Part shown: one piece after another, positions 27,412-37,301 of the stretch
Layout: the number at the start of each line of letters is the position of its first letter
How positions within the stretch are numbered: position 1 is the stretch's first letter
From: Brevundimonas sp.
Lineage (GTDB): Bacteria > Pseudomonadota > Alphaproteobacteria > Caulobacterales > Caulobacteraceae
NCBI RefSeq assembly: GCF_030704825.1
Contig: NZ_JAUYNX010000016.1
Span: 62,001-126,000 of the forward strand
Direction of reading: 5' to 3'
Length of the DNA stretch: 64,000 bases
Translations under genes and position numbers: made by a program
The notes under the pieces: model-generated
What the model was told of the DNA's origin: nothing
What the model saw: the letters and a program-made list of their open reading frames with translations, nothing else
The model's database searches: none

Positions 27412-28286
27412 TTCGCGGCGGTCGGCGACAGGGTTCGAACCAGCCTGCAAAACGCGGCGCGGCTCCCAAATCCGGAGGACGCGGGCGTTCGCCCCGCAAC
27501 GCCCAGGCCACGCCCGGGAAGATGGCGGCGCTCGGGCGGCTGGACCTGTCTCCCCGCGCAGTGATGATCTCGATCGCGGCCGGCGCCGTCGTGCTGGCCG
27601 GGGTGCTGGCCACCGGGGCGCGCGCCGAGCGTATCGGCGCCTCGATCGGCCATGGCGTCGACGGCGTGGCCGCGGGCCTCGGGCTGAAGCTGGAACGGGT
27701 CTTCATCGAGGGCGAGAGCCCCGAGGCCACCGCCGCGATCCAGCGGGCGGTGCAACTGGCCGCCGACCAGCCCATGACCTCGATCGATCTGGATGCGGTG
27801 CGCGAACGTGTCGAGGCGATCGGCTGGGTGGAGTCCGCCCGGGTGGTGCGCCTGCTGCCCGACACCCTGATCGTCCACGTCATCGAACACGACCGGCTCG
27901 CCGTCTGGCAGGCCGGCGGCCGCAATGTGGTGATCGACCGCCACGGCTCGGTCATCGCCGGGGCCGACGCCGGCCGCTATCCGAATCTGCCGCTGGTGGT
28001 CGGCAAGGGCGCCGAACAGGCCGCCTCCGAGGTCCTGCCCCTGATCGCCCAGCGCCCGCGGCTGCAAAGCCGGGTCGAGGCGCTGGTGCGGGTCGACGAG
28101 CGCCGCTGGGATCTGCGCCTGAAGGACGGCAGCCTGATCCAGCTGCCCGCCTCCAACCAGGAGGCGGCGCTGATCCAGCTGGACGCCCTGGACCAGCGCG
28201 AGCGGCTGCTGGAGCTGGGCTTCGCCCGCATCGATCTGAGAACGCCCGAGGAGGTCGCCGTCCGGCCCTCCGCTGGCGAGGCGTAG
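27399..28286 (+). CDS. ftsQ: cell division protein FtsQ
   Basis: A 295-residue bitopic protein. A basic cytosolic tail of about 50 residues precedes a transmembrane helix ([18 protein letters not shown]), then the POTRA domain ([18 protein letters not shown]) and the beta domain ([36 protein letters not shown]). FtsQ links FtsL/FtsB and early to late divisome parts in the periplasm. The ATG at 27399 lies inside ddl. The next gene, ftsA, begins 15 nt later. Confidence 0.95.
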   Translation: MPAVVRGGRRQGSNQPAKRGAAPKSGGRGRSPRNAQATPGKMAALGRLDLSPRAVMISIAAGAVVLAGVLATGARAERIGASIGHGVDGVAAGLGLKLERVFIEGESPEATAAIQRAVQLAADQPMTSIDLDAVRERVEAIGWVESARVVRLLPDTLIVHVIEHDRLAVWQAGGRNVVIDRHGSVIAGADAGRYPNLPLVVGKGAEQAASEVLPLIAQRPRLQSRVEALVRVDERRWDLRLKDGSLIQLPASNQEAALIQLDALDQRERLLELGFARIDLRTPEEVAVRPSAGEA

Positions 28287-28301
28287 AGTGAGGATCCCGG
28301 C

Positions 28302-29630
28302 ATGAGCGGACGGTCTGTGGACAAGGCTGTGGACGGCGCGGGACGCGCGGCGGGCCGGGCGCCCGTGGTGGCGGCCCTCGACCTGGGCCAGTCCAAGGTC
28401 GCCTGTTTCATCATGAAGGCCGACGGCGTGCGCCACGCCGACCGCACGATCCGGGTCGCGGGCGCGGGCCACGTCCAGTCGCGGGGAGTCCGCGGCGGCG
28501 GCATCGTCAACATGGACGAGGCGGCCCAGGCCATCGGCCATGCGGTCGAGCGGGCCGAGCGCGCGGCCGGCTGCCCGGTATCCGGCGTGGTCGTCACCAC
28601 CGCCATCGGCCAGATGGCCAGTCACCGGGTTCAGGCCCGGGTCTCGCTGGGAGCCAATCCGGTCGGCGACGCCGACCTGGCCAGGGCCATCGGCATGGCC
28701 CTGGCCCAGATTCGTTTGCCGAACCGGCGGCCGATCCACGTCCTGCCGATCGCCTGGTCGGTCGACGGCGCGCGCGGCGTGCACGATCCGCGCTCGATGA
28801 AGGGTCATTCGCTGGGGCTGGACCTGCTGGTCGTGTCCATGGCCGAGAGCGCCTTCAACGGCCTGAGCCATTGCCTCGAACTGGCGCACCTCGACCTTCA
28901 GGGCGTGGCGGCGGCGCCGGTGGTGTCGTCGCTGGCGGCGTTGGAAGACGACGAGATGGATCTGGGCTGCGTCTGCATCGACATGGGCGGCGGTTCGACC
29001 TCGGCCGCCGTGTGGGGCGGGCGCTCGCTGCTGCATATCGAGAGCCTCAACGTCGGCGGCGATCACGTGACCGCCGACATCGCCCGCGGCCTGTCGACCT
29101 CGCGGGCCGGGGCGGAGCGTCTGAAGACCCTGCACGGCTCGGCGATGGCCGACGCCCATGAGGACCGCGAGATGCTGGAGGCCCCGCCGCGCGGCGAGGA
29201 TGCTTCGGCCGGCCCCATCTTCGTCCAGCGCGCCATGCTCAAGACCGTCATCGCCCCGCGGGTGGAAGAAACCCTCGAATTGCTGCGCGACCGGCTGCGC
29301 AGCGCGGGCGTAGGCCTGGAACCCGGGGCCGGTCTGGTGCTGACCGGCGGGGCCAGCCAGCTGAACGGCGTGCGTGAACTGGCGATCCGGGTGTTCGACC
29401 GGCCGGTGCGGCTGGGCAAGCCGCAGCGCGCCCCCCACCTGGCCGACGCCGCCTCCGGCCCGGCCTTCTGTTCGGCGGCCGGGGTGTTGCTGCGCGCCGC
29501 CTATGGCCCGCGCGAGGCCGTGTCGGCGCGCAAGCTGATGTCCCGCCAGATTTCCGCCGCCGACGCGCCCCGCGTCCATCGCGGCGGGATCGTGGCGCGC
29601 GCCGCCGGCTGGCTCCGGGAAAATCTCTGA
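28302..29630 (+). CDS. ftsA: cell division protein FtsA
   Basis: A 442-residue actin-like ATPase: phosphate-1 loop ALDLGQSKVACFIM, SHI/1C domain, DLLVVSMAESAFNGL, phosphate-2 loop CIDMGGGSTSAAVWGG, adenosine loop VLTGGASQLNGV, and a C-terminal amphipathic helix (VARAAGWLREN) for membrane attachment. It tethers FtsZ to the membrane. Alphaproteobacteria usually place ftsZ directly next; here ftsZ lies 5.9 kb downstream, beyond a bidirectional terminator and two unrelated genes. Confidence 0.95.
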   Translation: MSGRSVDKAVDGAGRAAGRAPVVAALDLGQSKVACFIMKADGVRHADRTIRVAGAGHVQSRGVRGGGIVNMDEAAQAIGHAVERAERAAGCPVSGVVVTTAIGQMASHRVQARVSLGANPVGDADLARAIGMALAQIRLPNRRPIHVLPIAWSVDGARGVHDPRSMKGHSLGLDLLVVSMAESAFNGLSHCLELAHLDLQGVAAAPVVSSLAALEDDEMDLGCVCIDMGGGSTSAAVWGGRSLLHIESLNVGGDHVTADIARGLSTSRAGAERLKTLHGSAMADAHEDREMLEAPPRGEDASAGPIFVQRAMLKTVIAPRVEETLELLRDRLRSAGVGLEPGAGLVLTGGASQLNGVRELAIRVFDRPVRLGKPQRAPHLADAASGPAFCSAAGVLLRAAYGPREAVSARKLMSRQISAADAPRVHRGGIVARAAGWLRENL

Positions 29631-29744
29631 ACCCGACGTCTGGCCGGCGCCAGGCGGAGGCCGCCGCTCGCCGCGGCCGACCCGGCTTGCCCGCCATCCG
29701 GCCTGCCGGCGCGGGAACCTGAGGCCCCGGTGACCGGACAAGCA

Positions 29745-29774
29745 AAAGGGCGGCGGGTTTCCCCGCCGCCCTTT
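29745..29774. terminator. bidirectional rho-independent terminator
   Basis: A 13-bp perfect stem (AAAGGGCGGCGGG / CCCGCCGCCCTTT) with a 4-nt loop, with A-rich and T-rich flanks, lies between the convergent ends of ftsA (29630) and the TonB receptor (29801). It can end transcripts from both sides. Confidence 0.85.
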
Positions 29775-29800
29775 CGCCGTGTGGCGATGTTTCGAGGCCC

Positions 29801-32800
29801 CTAGAAGGTCCGCGAGACGTTCACGAAGGCGGTCCGGCCGTTCCAGTCGTACTGGCTGGCCAGCGGCGTGTTGCCGATCACCGTCGCACCGCTGCCGATA
29901 CCCAGGTAGGGAGGGTTCTCGTCGAAGATGTTCTGGATGCCGGCCTGGAAGGTCCACTTGTCGAACCGCTTCCGGATCGAGACGGCGTGGTTCAGATATT
30001 CGTCGACACCCCGTTCGACATAGGCCGCCTGGCCCAGGAAGACGGTCGCGCCTCCTTCCTGGCCCGGGGTGGTGTTGAACGGCTGGTTGTCGGCGGGACC
30101 GACGTAGTCGATACCATAGAAGACGGTCCAGTCGCCGCGGTCGAAGCGGAACGACAGTTCGCCCACCGTTTCCGGGCTGCCGATCCGGCTGTTCAGGATC
30201 GTCGGCGCCGAGGCGGTGAAGACCTGCTGGGTCCAGTCCAGGATATGGCTGACCCGGGCCGCGATCGTCAGGTCCATGAAGGAGAACTCCCTCGTGTAGC
30301 GGACGTTCAGGTCCAGACCCTTGTTCGACTGACGCGAGATGTTCACGTAGCTGTCGTTGACCGAGAGGATCTGGTTGTTGCGGGGACCGCCGGTCTTGTC
30401 GCGCACGAACAGGGTGCACAGCGGGTCGGTCGGATAGTCGTCCGAGTTGTAGCAGGCCGAGACGATATTGCCGGCGCCGAACTGGGCCACCTGGTTGTCA
30501 ACGTCGATCTGGAAGTAGTCCAGGGCGATGTTCAGGTCGGCGAAGGTCGGGGTCCAGATCAGGCCGACCGAGACGGCTTCGGCGGTTTCCGGCTCCAGGA
30601 TGCCGACGCCGCCGCCCGTGGTGATCAGCGCGGACGAACCCGGATCATTGTAGTTGTCCGGCACGCCGTCGGCGGCGCAGTTGTCTCTCAGTCTCTGATT
30701 GGTGCTGGTGCCCCAGTTGCGGCAGGGATCGACGTTCGCCTGGCCCAGGAAGCTGGTCTGGTTGGCCAGGAACAGTTCGTACAGCGCCGGGGCGCGGAAC
30801 GAGGTGCCCTGCGAGGCCCGGATGCGGAACTCGGGGGTGATGCGCCAGTTGAGGCCCACCTTGTAGGTCGAGTTCTCGCCGTAGGAGTCATAGTCCGACA
30901 GCCGGCCCGACAGGTTGACCGACAGGGATTCGAACATCGGCACATCCCGCAGCAGCGGCAGCTCCACCTCGGCGAACAGCTCCTTCACCGTGTCCGAACC
31001 GCGGGTCCGGCCGGCGGCCGTCTGGCCCCACAGGTTGCCGGCCTGCTGTTGCTCGCCGGGCTGGTCGTCGATCTCTTCCTTGCGCATGTGGAAGCCGAGG
31101 GCCGCGCCGACGGGACCGGCGGGCAGGTCGAACAGGTCGCCCGAGATCACGCCTTCCACATACTGGTGGACGTAGGTGGTGCTGCCTTCCTCATAGCCGT
31201 TGATGAAGGCGGCTTCTTCCGCCGTCAGCTGGCCGTTCGAAATGAAGGCGTCGGTGAACCAGTTGACCCCGCCGGTGGGGCAGGCCGTGGCCGAGGTCAG
31301 GCGCGCCACGTCGCAGTTGGCGGCTTCAGGCGTGCCGGGGACGGCGCTGGCGCCGAAGGGCCGGCCGGCGAACAATGCGTCCAGTCCGGCGGTGGCGGCG
31401 ACGCGGTCATTGTAGAAGAAGTTGCCGCCGTAGGTGCCGTCCGACTTGCTGTATTGAGCCGCCAGCTCCCAGTCCCAGCCCCGACCGAACAGATCGATGT
31501 CGCCGCGCAGACCGACGACGGCGCGGCCGTAGTCAACCTGCTGGCGGCTGAAGGTGTCCACCAGGGCGACGGGCGTGACGTAGTAGCCGCCGTTGAAGGT
31601 GTTGGTCATGCCGTTGAACGGCCCGCCGAACGGGTTGTTCGTGTGATACGGCGAGACGGTCGGGAACAGCTGGCGCCAGCTGAACTGTTCCGACTCGCGC
31701 CGGTTCAGCAGCAGTTCGCCGAACAGCTCGATGTTCGGCGTCAGGTCGTAGCCGCCGAAGGCCGTGAAGCTGGTGCGGGTGACCGGCGAGATCGCGGTCC
31801 GCGAGGCGTAGCGGTCGTTGTACAGCGGATAGACCGAATAGGCCGCGCGGCGCACGGCGGTGGGCGATGCGGTGATCGAGCAGTCGGGCCCGGGGGTCGC
31901 GCCGCTGTTGAAGCCGCCGGCGACGTGCTGGAAGCCCGGGGCGTCGCAGCCCGTGAAGCCGCCGCCCTGGACCGCGGCGCTGTTGAAGACGAAGTCGCCG
32001 TCGCGGCGGTTGGCCGCCAGCACCGGGCCGATGCTGCCCGCCAACTGGGTGCGCATGATGCTGTTCAGGACGAAGTCGCACTTGTACTCGCCGTCCTCCA
32101 GCACGTCGATGCGGTGCATCAGCTGCGGATCCGAATAGACGCGATCCTGCGGGCAGTCGAAGTGCTCGCGGTCGCCGAACAGCAGCTCCGAACGCTCATA
32201 GTAGTCGGCGCCGACCGACAGATAGCCGCGGTCGAAGGTGTTGCCGTAGCTGGCGCTGACCTGGACCTCTTCGCCGCCGCCCTCGAGCGGCATGCTGGCG
32301 TAGGCGCCGATGAAGCCGCCGTCGAGGTTGGTCTTGGTGATGATGTTGATGACGCCGGCGACGGCGTCCGAACCGTAGATGGACGAGGCGCCGTCCGTCA
32401 GGATTTCGGCGCGCTCGATCAGCGAGCTGGGGATGGTGTTCAGGTCAGTGGGGCCGACCGTGCCGCGGACGCCGGCGGGACCGACGCGGCGGCCGTTGAT
32501 CAGGACCAGGGTCCGCTGGGCGCCGAGGCCGCGCAGCGACACCGTGTTCACGCCCGGGCCGCCGGTGGTGACGAAGCCGGTGAAGAAGTTGTTGATCTGG
32601 GTGGCCGTGTTGGCCGCGGTCGAGGACTGCAGGATTTCCGAGGTGTCGGCCAGGCCTTCAAGCGTCGCCTGTTCCGAGGTGATCACCTGGATGGGCTGCG
32701 AGCTGGTGAACTCGTTGCGCCGGATCCGCGAACCCGTGACGACGACTTCGTCGATTTCAGCGGCTTCTTCGTCCTCTTGCTGCTGCGTTTGAGCCGGCTG

Positions 32801-32887
32801 GGTCTGGGCCATGACCATGGTGGGGGCGAACACCGCCAGCCCCGCGATAATGGTAGAGGCCAAAAGAGTCTTTCTATCGAAAGCCAT
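29801..32887 (-). CDS. TonB-dependent outer-membrane receptor
   Basis: A 1028-residue receptor. A signal peptide (MAFDRKTLLASTIIAGLAVF...MVMA) is followed by a Gln/Glu-rich stretch, a TonB-box-like EIDEVVVTGSRIRR, the plug domain (GLGAQRTLVLINGRRVGP, DGASSIYGSDAVAGVINII) and a long 22-stranded barrel ending in the terminal Phe of NVSRTF. It imports a ligand across the outer membrane using TonB energy. The divergent S9 peptidase suggests a peptide-like substrate (inference). The ATG at 32887 begins the signal peptide; the track-style longer N-terminus does not fit. A terminator follows at 29745. Confidence 0.95.
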   Translation of the reverse strand: MAFDRKTLLASTIIAGLAVFAPTMVMAQTQPAQTQQQEDEEAAEIDEVVVTGSRIRRNEFTSSQPIQVITSEQATLEGLADTSEILQSSTAANTATQINNFFTGFVTTGGPGVNTVSLRGLGAQRTLVLINGRRVGPAGVRGTVGPTDLNTIPSSLIERAEILTDGASSIYGSDAVAGVINIITKTNLDGGFIGAYASMPLEGGGEEVQVSASYGNTFDRGYLSVGADYYERSELLFGDREHFDCPQDRVYSDPQLMHRIDVLEDGEYKCDFVLNSIMRTQLAGSIGPVLAANRRDGDFVFNSAAVQGGGFTGCDAPGFQHVAGGFNSGATPGPDCSITASPTAVRRAAYSVYPLYNDRYASRTAISPVTRTSFTAFGGYDLTPNIELFGELLLNRRESEQFSWRQLFPTVSPYHTNNPFGGPFNGMTNTFNGGYYVTPVALVDTFSRQQVDYGRAVVGLRGDIDLFGRGWDWELAAQYSKSDGTYGGNFFYNDRVAATAGLDALFAGRPFGASAVPGTPEAANCDVARLTSATACPTGGVNWFTDAFISNGQLTAEEAAFINGYEEGSTTYVHQYVEGVISGDLFDLPAGPVGAALGFHMRKEEIDDQPGEQQQAGNLWGQTAAGRTRGSDTVKELFAEVELPLLRDVPMFESLSVNLSGRLSDYDSYGENSTYKVGLNWRITPEFRIRASQGTSFRAPALYELFLANQTSFLGQANVDPCRNWGTSTNQRLRDNCAADGVPDNYNDPGSSALITTGGGVGILEPETAEAVSVGLIWTPTFADLNIALDYFQIDVDNQVAQFGAGNIVSACYNSDDYPTDPLCTLFVRDKTGGPRNNQILSVNDSYVNISRQSNKGLDLNVRYTREFSFMDLTIAARVSHILDWTQQVFTASAPTILNSRIGSPETVGELSFRFDRGDWTVFYGIDYVGPADNQPFNTTPGQEGGATVFLGQAAYVERGVDEYLNHAVSIRKRFDKWTFQAGIQNIFDENPPYLGIGSGATVIGNTPLASQYDWNGRTAFVNVSRTF

Positions 32888-33244
32888 AGGTCGGTTTCCC
32901 CCAAAAGAGATGTCTAGAAGCGATGTGAATTCCGGATGCCTCCTCCGGTCGGAGAAAGCGCCATGCTTCGACCGTAACAGGATTGTTGCCGCGGCCAAGC
33001 GACTAGAGGCCATATTGTGGCAGTCAGCGCCGCGAACGTAACGTAAACGACACACTTCGGGCCGTTCGCGACCACGATTTGCCCGGCGACTTTTCGTCGC
33101 GGCCCCGCAGTCATTGAGGATGTCAGTCCGGGCGACGAAGCGCGTGCGTTCCGCAATTCAGACGATATAGTGGCCGCAACGGGGCCTTTGAGGCGCTGTC
33201 GACAAGAACCAGCAGCGACCGTCGTCGTGGGGAGAGTTAAGTCT
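32888..33244. other. divergent promoter region of TonB receptor and S9 peptidase
   Basis: 357 nt with no gene. It must hold two promoters facing apart. It is less GC-rich than the genes and contains a short repeated CGTAACGTAAACGAC-like stretch near 33035-33052 and GATATAGT near 33163, possible promoter elements. I see no clear palindromic operator, attenuator or RNA gene in it. Confidence 0.5.
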
Positions 33245-35275
33245 ATGAACCGGATTCTGATCGGGGCGCTGGCCTCGGTGTTGATCGCCCTTGGCGCGCC
33301 CGCGGGCTCGGCCGCCGCCCAGACCATGCCGCCGGCGACCGCCTGGGCCCGCGAGCCCGCGATCGCGTCGGTGGATGTCTCGCCGGACGGCCGGCATGTG
33401 GTCGCCGTCATCTCGCCGGACGGCCGGCAGCGCGTCGTGGCCATCTGGAGAACGGCCGCGATGGACGAGGCCCCGTTCATCATCGGCTCCGACGACGAAC
33501 GGTCCGAGGTCGTCGGGGCCCAGTTCATCAAGAACGACCGGATTTTCGTCACCACCCAGCAATTGAGGGATTTCAATCCCTTCTCGGGCCGGCGTGAGCG
33601 CAGCTTCCTTCAGCGCACCCAGGTTCTGACGCTGGAAGGCGTCCCGGCGCGGACGTCCCTGTCATTCGACGGCCTCGATGAAACCCAGCAGGCCATCATC
33701 GGCGTGGGCGAGCTGATCAGCGACCTGCCCCGGGACCCCCAGAACATCATCGTCAGCGACCCCCTCCGGGGCGACAAATACAGGCTGAACCTCTACACGG
33801 GCCGGGCCGAGCGGATCGAGCGGGGCTCCGACCGTTTCAGCGGCGAGCAGGCCGATCTCAACGGCGAGATCCGGGCCAAGTCGGAATTCGATTTCGACAA
33901 TGGCGCGGCCTTTATCGCCCAGTGGATCAAGCACCCTGACACTGGCGAATGGGCCGAGCATTTCCGCTACTACGCCCGGGACCGGCAGCCCATCTCCATC
34001 GTGGGCTTCTCCAACGATCCCAACGTGATCTTCGTCAGCAAGGTCGAGGGACGCGACCGCTCCGCCATCTATGAGTACATGATCCGCGAACGCCAGTTCG
34101 GCGAGATCGCCTTCGCCCACCCGCTGTTTGACGCCGGCGGCGTGGTCCGGTCCCGCTCGCCGGAGAATTTCGGCGAGGTCGTCGGCTTCACCTATGACGG
34201 CGAGCGTAGTCGAACCTACTTCGCCGATCCGGTGCTGGCGCAGGCCTTCACCGACCTGCGCCGTGCGGCGAACATCACGACGGTGCCCGTCAACTGGGTC
34301 GACATCGAATCCGGAGAGCGCAGCCGCTTTTCCGTCGGCGACGGCGCGGACATCTCATTGGTGGCGACCTCGGACGACCGGTCCGAAATCATCATCAGCA
34401 AGTCCGGTCCGACGACCCCGACCGAATATTACATCCTGATCGACGGCCGCCTCCGGCTGCTGGGCCGGGCCTATCCCGAGCTGGCCGGCGCCTCCCTGGG
34501 CGAGACCACCCTGATCCAGTATCCGGCCCGCGACGGCCTGATGATTCCCGCTTTTCTGACCAAGCCCGATCCGGCGGTCTATGGACCGGGACCGTATCCG
34601 ACCATCATCACCCCGCACGGCGGTCCCTGGTCGCGCGACAACCTGACCTGGGATGTGACCGGCTGGACGCAGTACTTCGCCACCCGCGGCTTCGCGGTCC
34701 TGCAGCCGCAGTTCCGGGGGTCCGAGGGCTGGGGTCAGCGTCTGTGGCGCGCCGGCGACCGCGAGTGGGGCCGCAAGATGCAGGACGACAATGACGACGG
34801 TGTTCGTTACCTCATCGCCGAAGGCGTCGCCGATCCCGGCCGGGTGGCCATGCACGGCTATTCCTATGGCGGCTATGCCTCGATGATGGCGGCGGTCCGT
34901 CCGAACGGCCTGTATCAATGCGCCGCCGCCGGCGCCGGCCCGGCGACCATCGCCCTGTTCAAGAAGGGGACCTACAACAGCCGCTTCCTGCGCGAGTTCC
35001 AGCATCCCACCGCGGATGGCGAGGATCCCCTGCGTCGGGTCAGCGAGGTCTCGATCCCGCTCTATCTCTACACGGGTGACCGCGACACGCGCGTCCTGCC
35101 GTCGGAATCCGAGACGATGGCGGCGGCCCTGCGCAACGCCGGCAAGCCGGTCAAGCTGACCATCCTGCCGGATATGGAACACACGATTAACACCTGGAAC
35201 CCGACGAACTTCGCCAACGTCCTCACCAGTGTCGAGGAGTTCCTGCGCAACGACTGCGGACCCGGCGGCATCTGA
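33245..35275 (+). CDS. secreted S9-family prolyl oligopeptidase
   Basis: A 676-residue exported peptidase. A signal peptide (MNRILIGALASVLIALGAPAGSAAAQ) precedes a seven-blade beta-propeller (repeated SPDGRHV / SPDGRQR-like strands) and the C-terminal alpha/beta-hydrolase domain: oxyanion region ITPHGGPWSRD, nucleophile MHGYSYGGYAS, Asp in YTGDRDTRVLP and His in DMEHTIN. Such enzymes cleave short peptides after proline or acylated residues. It diverges from the TonB receptor, so the two likely form a peptide uptake-and-digestion pair. It ends with a terminator at 35296, insulating ftsZ. Confidence 0.93.
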   Translation: MNRILIGALASVLIALGAPAGSAAAQTMPPATAWAREPAIASVDVSPDGRHVVAVISPDGRQRVVAIWRTAAMDEAPFIIGSDDERSEVVGAQFIKNDRIFVTTQQLRDFNPFSGRRERSFLQRTQVLTLEGVPARTSLSFDGLDETQQAIIGVGELISDLPRDPQNIIVSDPLRGDKYRLNLYTGRAERIERGSDRFSGEQADLNGEIRAKSEFDFDNGAAFIAQWIKHPDTGEWAEHFRYYARDRQPISIVGFSNDPNVIFVSKVEGRDRSAIYEYMIRERQFGEIAFAHPLFDAGGVVRSRSPENFGEVVGFTYDGERSRTYFADPVLAQAFTDLRRAANITTVPVNWVDIESGERSRFSVGDGADISLVATSDDRSEIIISKSGPTTPTEYYILIDGRLRLLGRAYPELAGASLGETTLIQYPARDGLMIPAFLTKPDPAVYGPGPYPTIITPHGGPWSRDNLTWDVTGWTQYFATRGFAVLQPQFRGSEGWGQRLWRAGDREWGRKMQDDNDDGVRYLIAEGVADPGRVAMHGYSYGGYASMMAAVRPNGLYQCAAAGAGPATIALFKKGTYNSRFLREFQHPTADGEDPLRRVSEVSIPLYLYTGDRDTRVLPSESETMAAALRNAGKPVKLTILPDMEHTINTWNPTNFANVLTSVEEFLRNDCGPGGI

Positions 35276-35295
35276 CCGGCGGGCCTGACCGGACG

Positions 35296-35324
35296 GGGGC
35301 GGCTCGCAAGGGCCGCCCCTTTTT
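35296..35324 (+). terminator. rho-independent terminator after the S9 peptidase
   Basis: An 8-bp GC stem (GGGGCGGC / GCCGCCCC) with an 8-nt loop is followed by five T residues. It lies 20 nt after the peptidase stop, so the peptidase transcript should not run into ftsZ. Confidence 0.85.
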
Positions 35325-35426
35325 CGTCCGCCGCCGGATTTCTGCAGTCAAGGTTAACGAAATCCGTGGCGCGACGCCCGACTCGCCCTATCCGGTAACA
35401 CTCCCTTAAGCAGATGGGGTGTTTCC

Positions 35427-35443
35427 TTAACGCGCTCATAACC
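35427..35443. promoter_or_regulatory. CtrA-like box upstream of ftsZ
   Basis: TTAACGCGCTCATAACC is one mismatch from the CtrA consensus TTAA-N7-TTAAC (the second half reads ATAAC). It is 65 nt upstream of the ftsZ start; two further TTAA half-sites occur at 35354 and 35406. In Caulobacter ftsZ is repressed by CtrA, which makes the match plausible; without binding data it remains a prediction. Confidence 0.5.
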
Positions 35444-35448
35444 AATGC

Positions 35449-35453
35449 GAATC
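35449..35453. promoter_or_regulatory. GANTC (CcrM) methylation site in the ftsZ promoter
   Basis: GAATC lies 55 nt upstream of the ftsZ ATG and just downstream of the CtrA-like box. GANTC methylation by CcrM regulates ftsZ in Caulobacter. A single site is weak evidence alone, but location and context fit. Confidence 0.5.
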
Positions 35454-35508
35454 GGCGGGGTTTTCGTGTTGGAGCGTCAAGGGCAGGGTCGGATAAGGTC
35501 GGAATAGA

Positions 35509-37116
35509 ATGTCTCTCTCGCTGGTGCGTCCGCAAGCCACGGACTTGAAGCCCCGGATCGTCGTCTTCGGCGTCGGCGGCGCGGGCGGCAACGCCGTCAA
35601 CAACATGATCGATGCGGGTCTGGAGGGCGTCGAGTTCGTCGTCGCCAACACCGACGCGCAGCATCTGTCGTTCGCCAAGACCGACCGCCGCGTCCAGCTG
35701 GGCGAGACCATCACCCAGGGCCTGGGCGCGGGCGCCCACCCCGAGGTCGGCATGAACGCCGCCGAGGAAAGCGCCGAGGAAATCTACGGGCACCTGGACG
35801 GCGCCCATATGGTCTTCATCACCGCCGGCATGGGCGGCGGCACCGGCACCGGGGCGGCCCCCGTCATCGCCAAATGCGCGCGTGATCGCGGCATCCTGAC
35901 GGTTGGCGTGGTGACCAAGCCCTTCACCTTCGAAGGGCGCCACCGCATGCGTCTGGCCGATGCGGGCATCGCCGAGCTGCAGCGCTATGTCGACACCCTG
36001 ATCGTCATTCCGAACCAGAACCTGTTCCGCGTCGCCAACGAACGCACCACCTTCGCCGACGCCTTCGGCATGGCCGACCAGGTGCTGCACTCGGGCGTGC
36101 GTTCGATCACCGACCTGATGATCCTGCCCGGCCTGATCAACCTCGACTTCGCCGACGTCCGGGCCGTCATGTCCGAAATGGGCAAGGCGATGATGGGCAC
36201 GGGCGAGGCCTCGGGCGAGGACCGCGCCCTGCAGGCCGCCCAGAACGCCATCGCCAACCCGCTGCTGGACGAGACCTCGCTGAAGGGGGCCAAGGCCGTG
36301 CTGGTGAACATCACCGGCGGCATGGACATGACCCTGCTCGAAGTCGACGAAGCCGCCAACGCCATCGCCGGCGAGGTGGACGCCGACGCCAACATCATCT
36401 TCGGGGCCGCCTTCGACCCGGCCCTCGACGGCAAGATCCGCGTCTCGGTCGTGGCCACCGGCATGGAAGACCTGGCCGCGGCCCGGACCACGCCGAACGC
36501 CGCCTCGACCTTCGATGCGCGCCGTCCGACTCCGGCCCATGCCGCCTCGCGCGCCGAGCCGGTGCGACATGACCCGATCCGCGAGCCGGCTCGCGCCGAA
36601 ACCCCGCGCCAGCCCGAACCCGCCCCCATCGTTCCGACGTTCCAGCCGAGCCAGCCGGTCTATGGCGCCGCCGCCCGCGCGCCCGAACCGAGGCTCGATC
36701 CGCGCCCCGAACCGGTGATCCACGCCGCCGAGGACCGGACCCTGGAGCCGATCGTCGATCCGTGGGTCGAGGAGTATGAATCCTCTCCGCGCGCCCGCAC
36801 GACGGCCGAGACGACCGCTCCGGTCGCCCAGGGCGACCTGTACATGGACCGCTCGGCCGATCGCGCCGCTCCGCAGCCGGAAACGCGCCGGGAGGAGCCG
36901 GCCTATGACGACTACGACGATCGCGATCATCGCAAGTCGGGCTGGAGCCTGTTCGGTCGCGGCAAGCGCCAGCCGGCGCAGCCGACCTATCCGGCTCCCT
37001 CGCGCACGACCGAGATGCGATCGACGACCCAGGTCCAGCCCATGCCCGAGCCCGAGCAGGGCCAGGCCGAGGACGATCTGGAAATCCCGTCCTTCCTGAG
37101 ACGACTGGCCAACTGA
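35509..37116 (+). CDS. ftsZ: cell division protein FtsZ
   Basis: A 535-residue tubulin-like GTPase. [15 protein letters not shown] binds nucleotide, the G-box is [16 protein letters not shown], and the T7-loop region is [12 protein letters not shown] long Pro/Arg/Glu-rich linker of about 180 residues leads to the conserved C-terminal peptide [13 protein letters not shown] that contacts FtsA and other anchors. Length is typical for Caulobacterales, whose linkers are long. It has its own promoter region with a CtrA-like box and a GANTC site and ends at a strong terminator, so it is expressed independently of ftsQA. Confidence 0.98.
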   Translation: MSLSLVRPQATDLKPRIVVFGVGGAGGNAVNNMIDAGLEGVEFVVANTDAQHLSFAKTDRRVQLGETITQGLGAGAHPEVGMNAAEESAEEIYGHLDGAHMVFITAGMGGGTGTGAAPVIAKCARDRGILTVGVVTKPFTFEGRHRMRLADAGIAELQRYVDTLIVIPNQNLFRVANERTTFADAFGMADQVLHSGVRSITDLMILPGLINLDFADVRAVMSEMGKAMMGTGEASGEDRALQAAQNAIANPLLDETSLKGAKAVLVNITGGMDMTLLEVDEAANAIAGEVDADANIIFGAAFDPALDGKIRVSVVATGMEDLAAARTTPNAASTFDARRPTPAHAASRAEPVRHDPIREPARAETPRQPEPAPIVPTFQPSQPVYGAAARAPEPRLDPRPEPVIHAAEDRTLEPIVDPWVEEYESSPRARTTAETTAPVAQGDLYMDRSADRAAPQPETRREEPAYDDYDDRDHRKSGWSLFGRGKRQPAQPTYPAPSRTTEMRSTTQVQPMPEPEQGQAEDDLEIPSFLRRLAN

Positions 37117-37137
37117 TCCGGCCGAAAGCCTGATGGA

Positions 37138-37175
37138 CCGCCCCGGAGCCCGCGCTCCGGGGCGGTTTGCGTTTT
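37138..37175 (+). terminator. rho-independent terminator after ftsZ
   Basis: A 12-bp perfect stem (CCGCCCCGGAGC / GCTCCGGGGCGG, 4-nt loop) is followed by TTTGCGTTTT. It lies 22 nt after the ftsZ stop and separates ftsZ from lpxC. Confidence 0.88.
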
Positions 37176-37301
37176 CGCCCGATTCACCACGACCGAAACA
37201 ATCCGAAACCCGACTTTCATTTCGCGCTTGCGAGGGGGCGGCTAGACGGTTCGTGGGGCGAAATCCGCACACAGGGGCGGAGCGCAAGAACTGCAGCGAG
37301 T

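Noticed and set aside
27432..27441. GGTTCGAACC, a tRNA T-loop-like string (also at 63766-63775)
   Set aside because: Both lie inside coding sequence (ftsQ and the partial epimerase) and no cloverleaf can be folded around them.
27360..30419. A 1019-residue minus-strand frame
   Set aside because: Antisense to ftsQ and ftsA; no domain or signal is seen.
29987..32917. A 976-residue plus-strand frame
   Set aside because: Antisense to the TonB receptor, whose plug and barrel motifs are clear on the minus strand.
35068..37287. A 739-residue minus-strand frame
   Set aside because: Antisense to ftsZ and the end of the S9 peptidase; no homology features.
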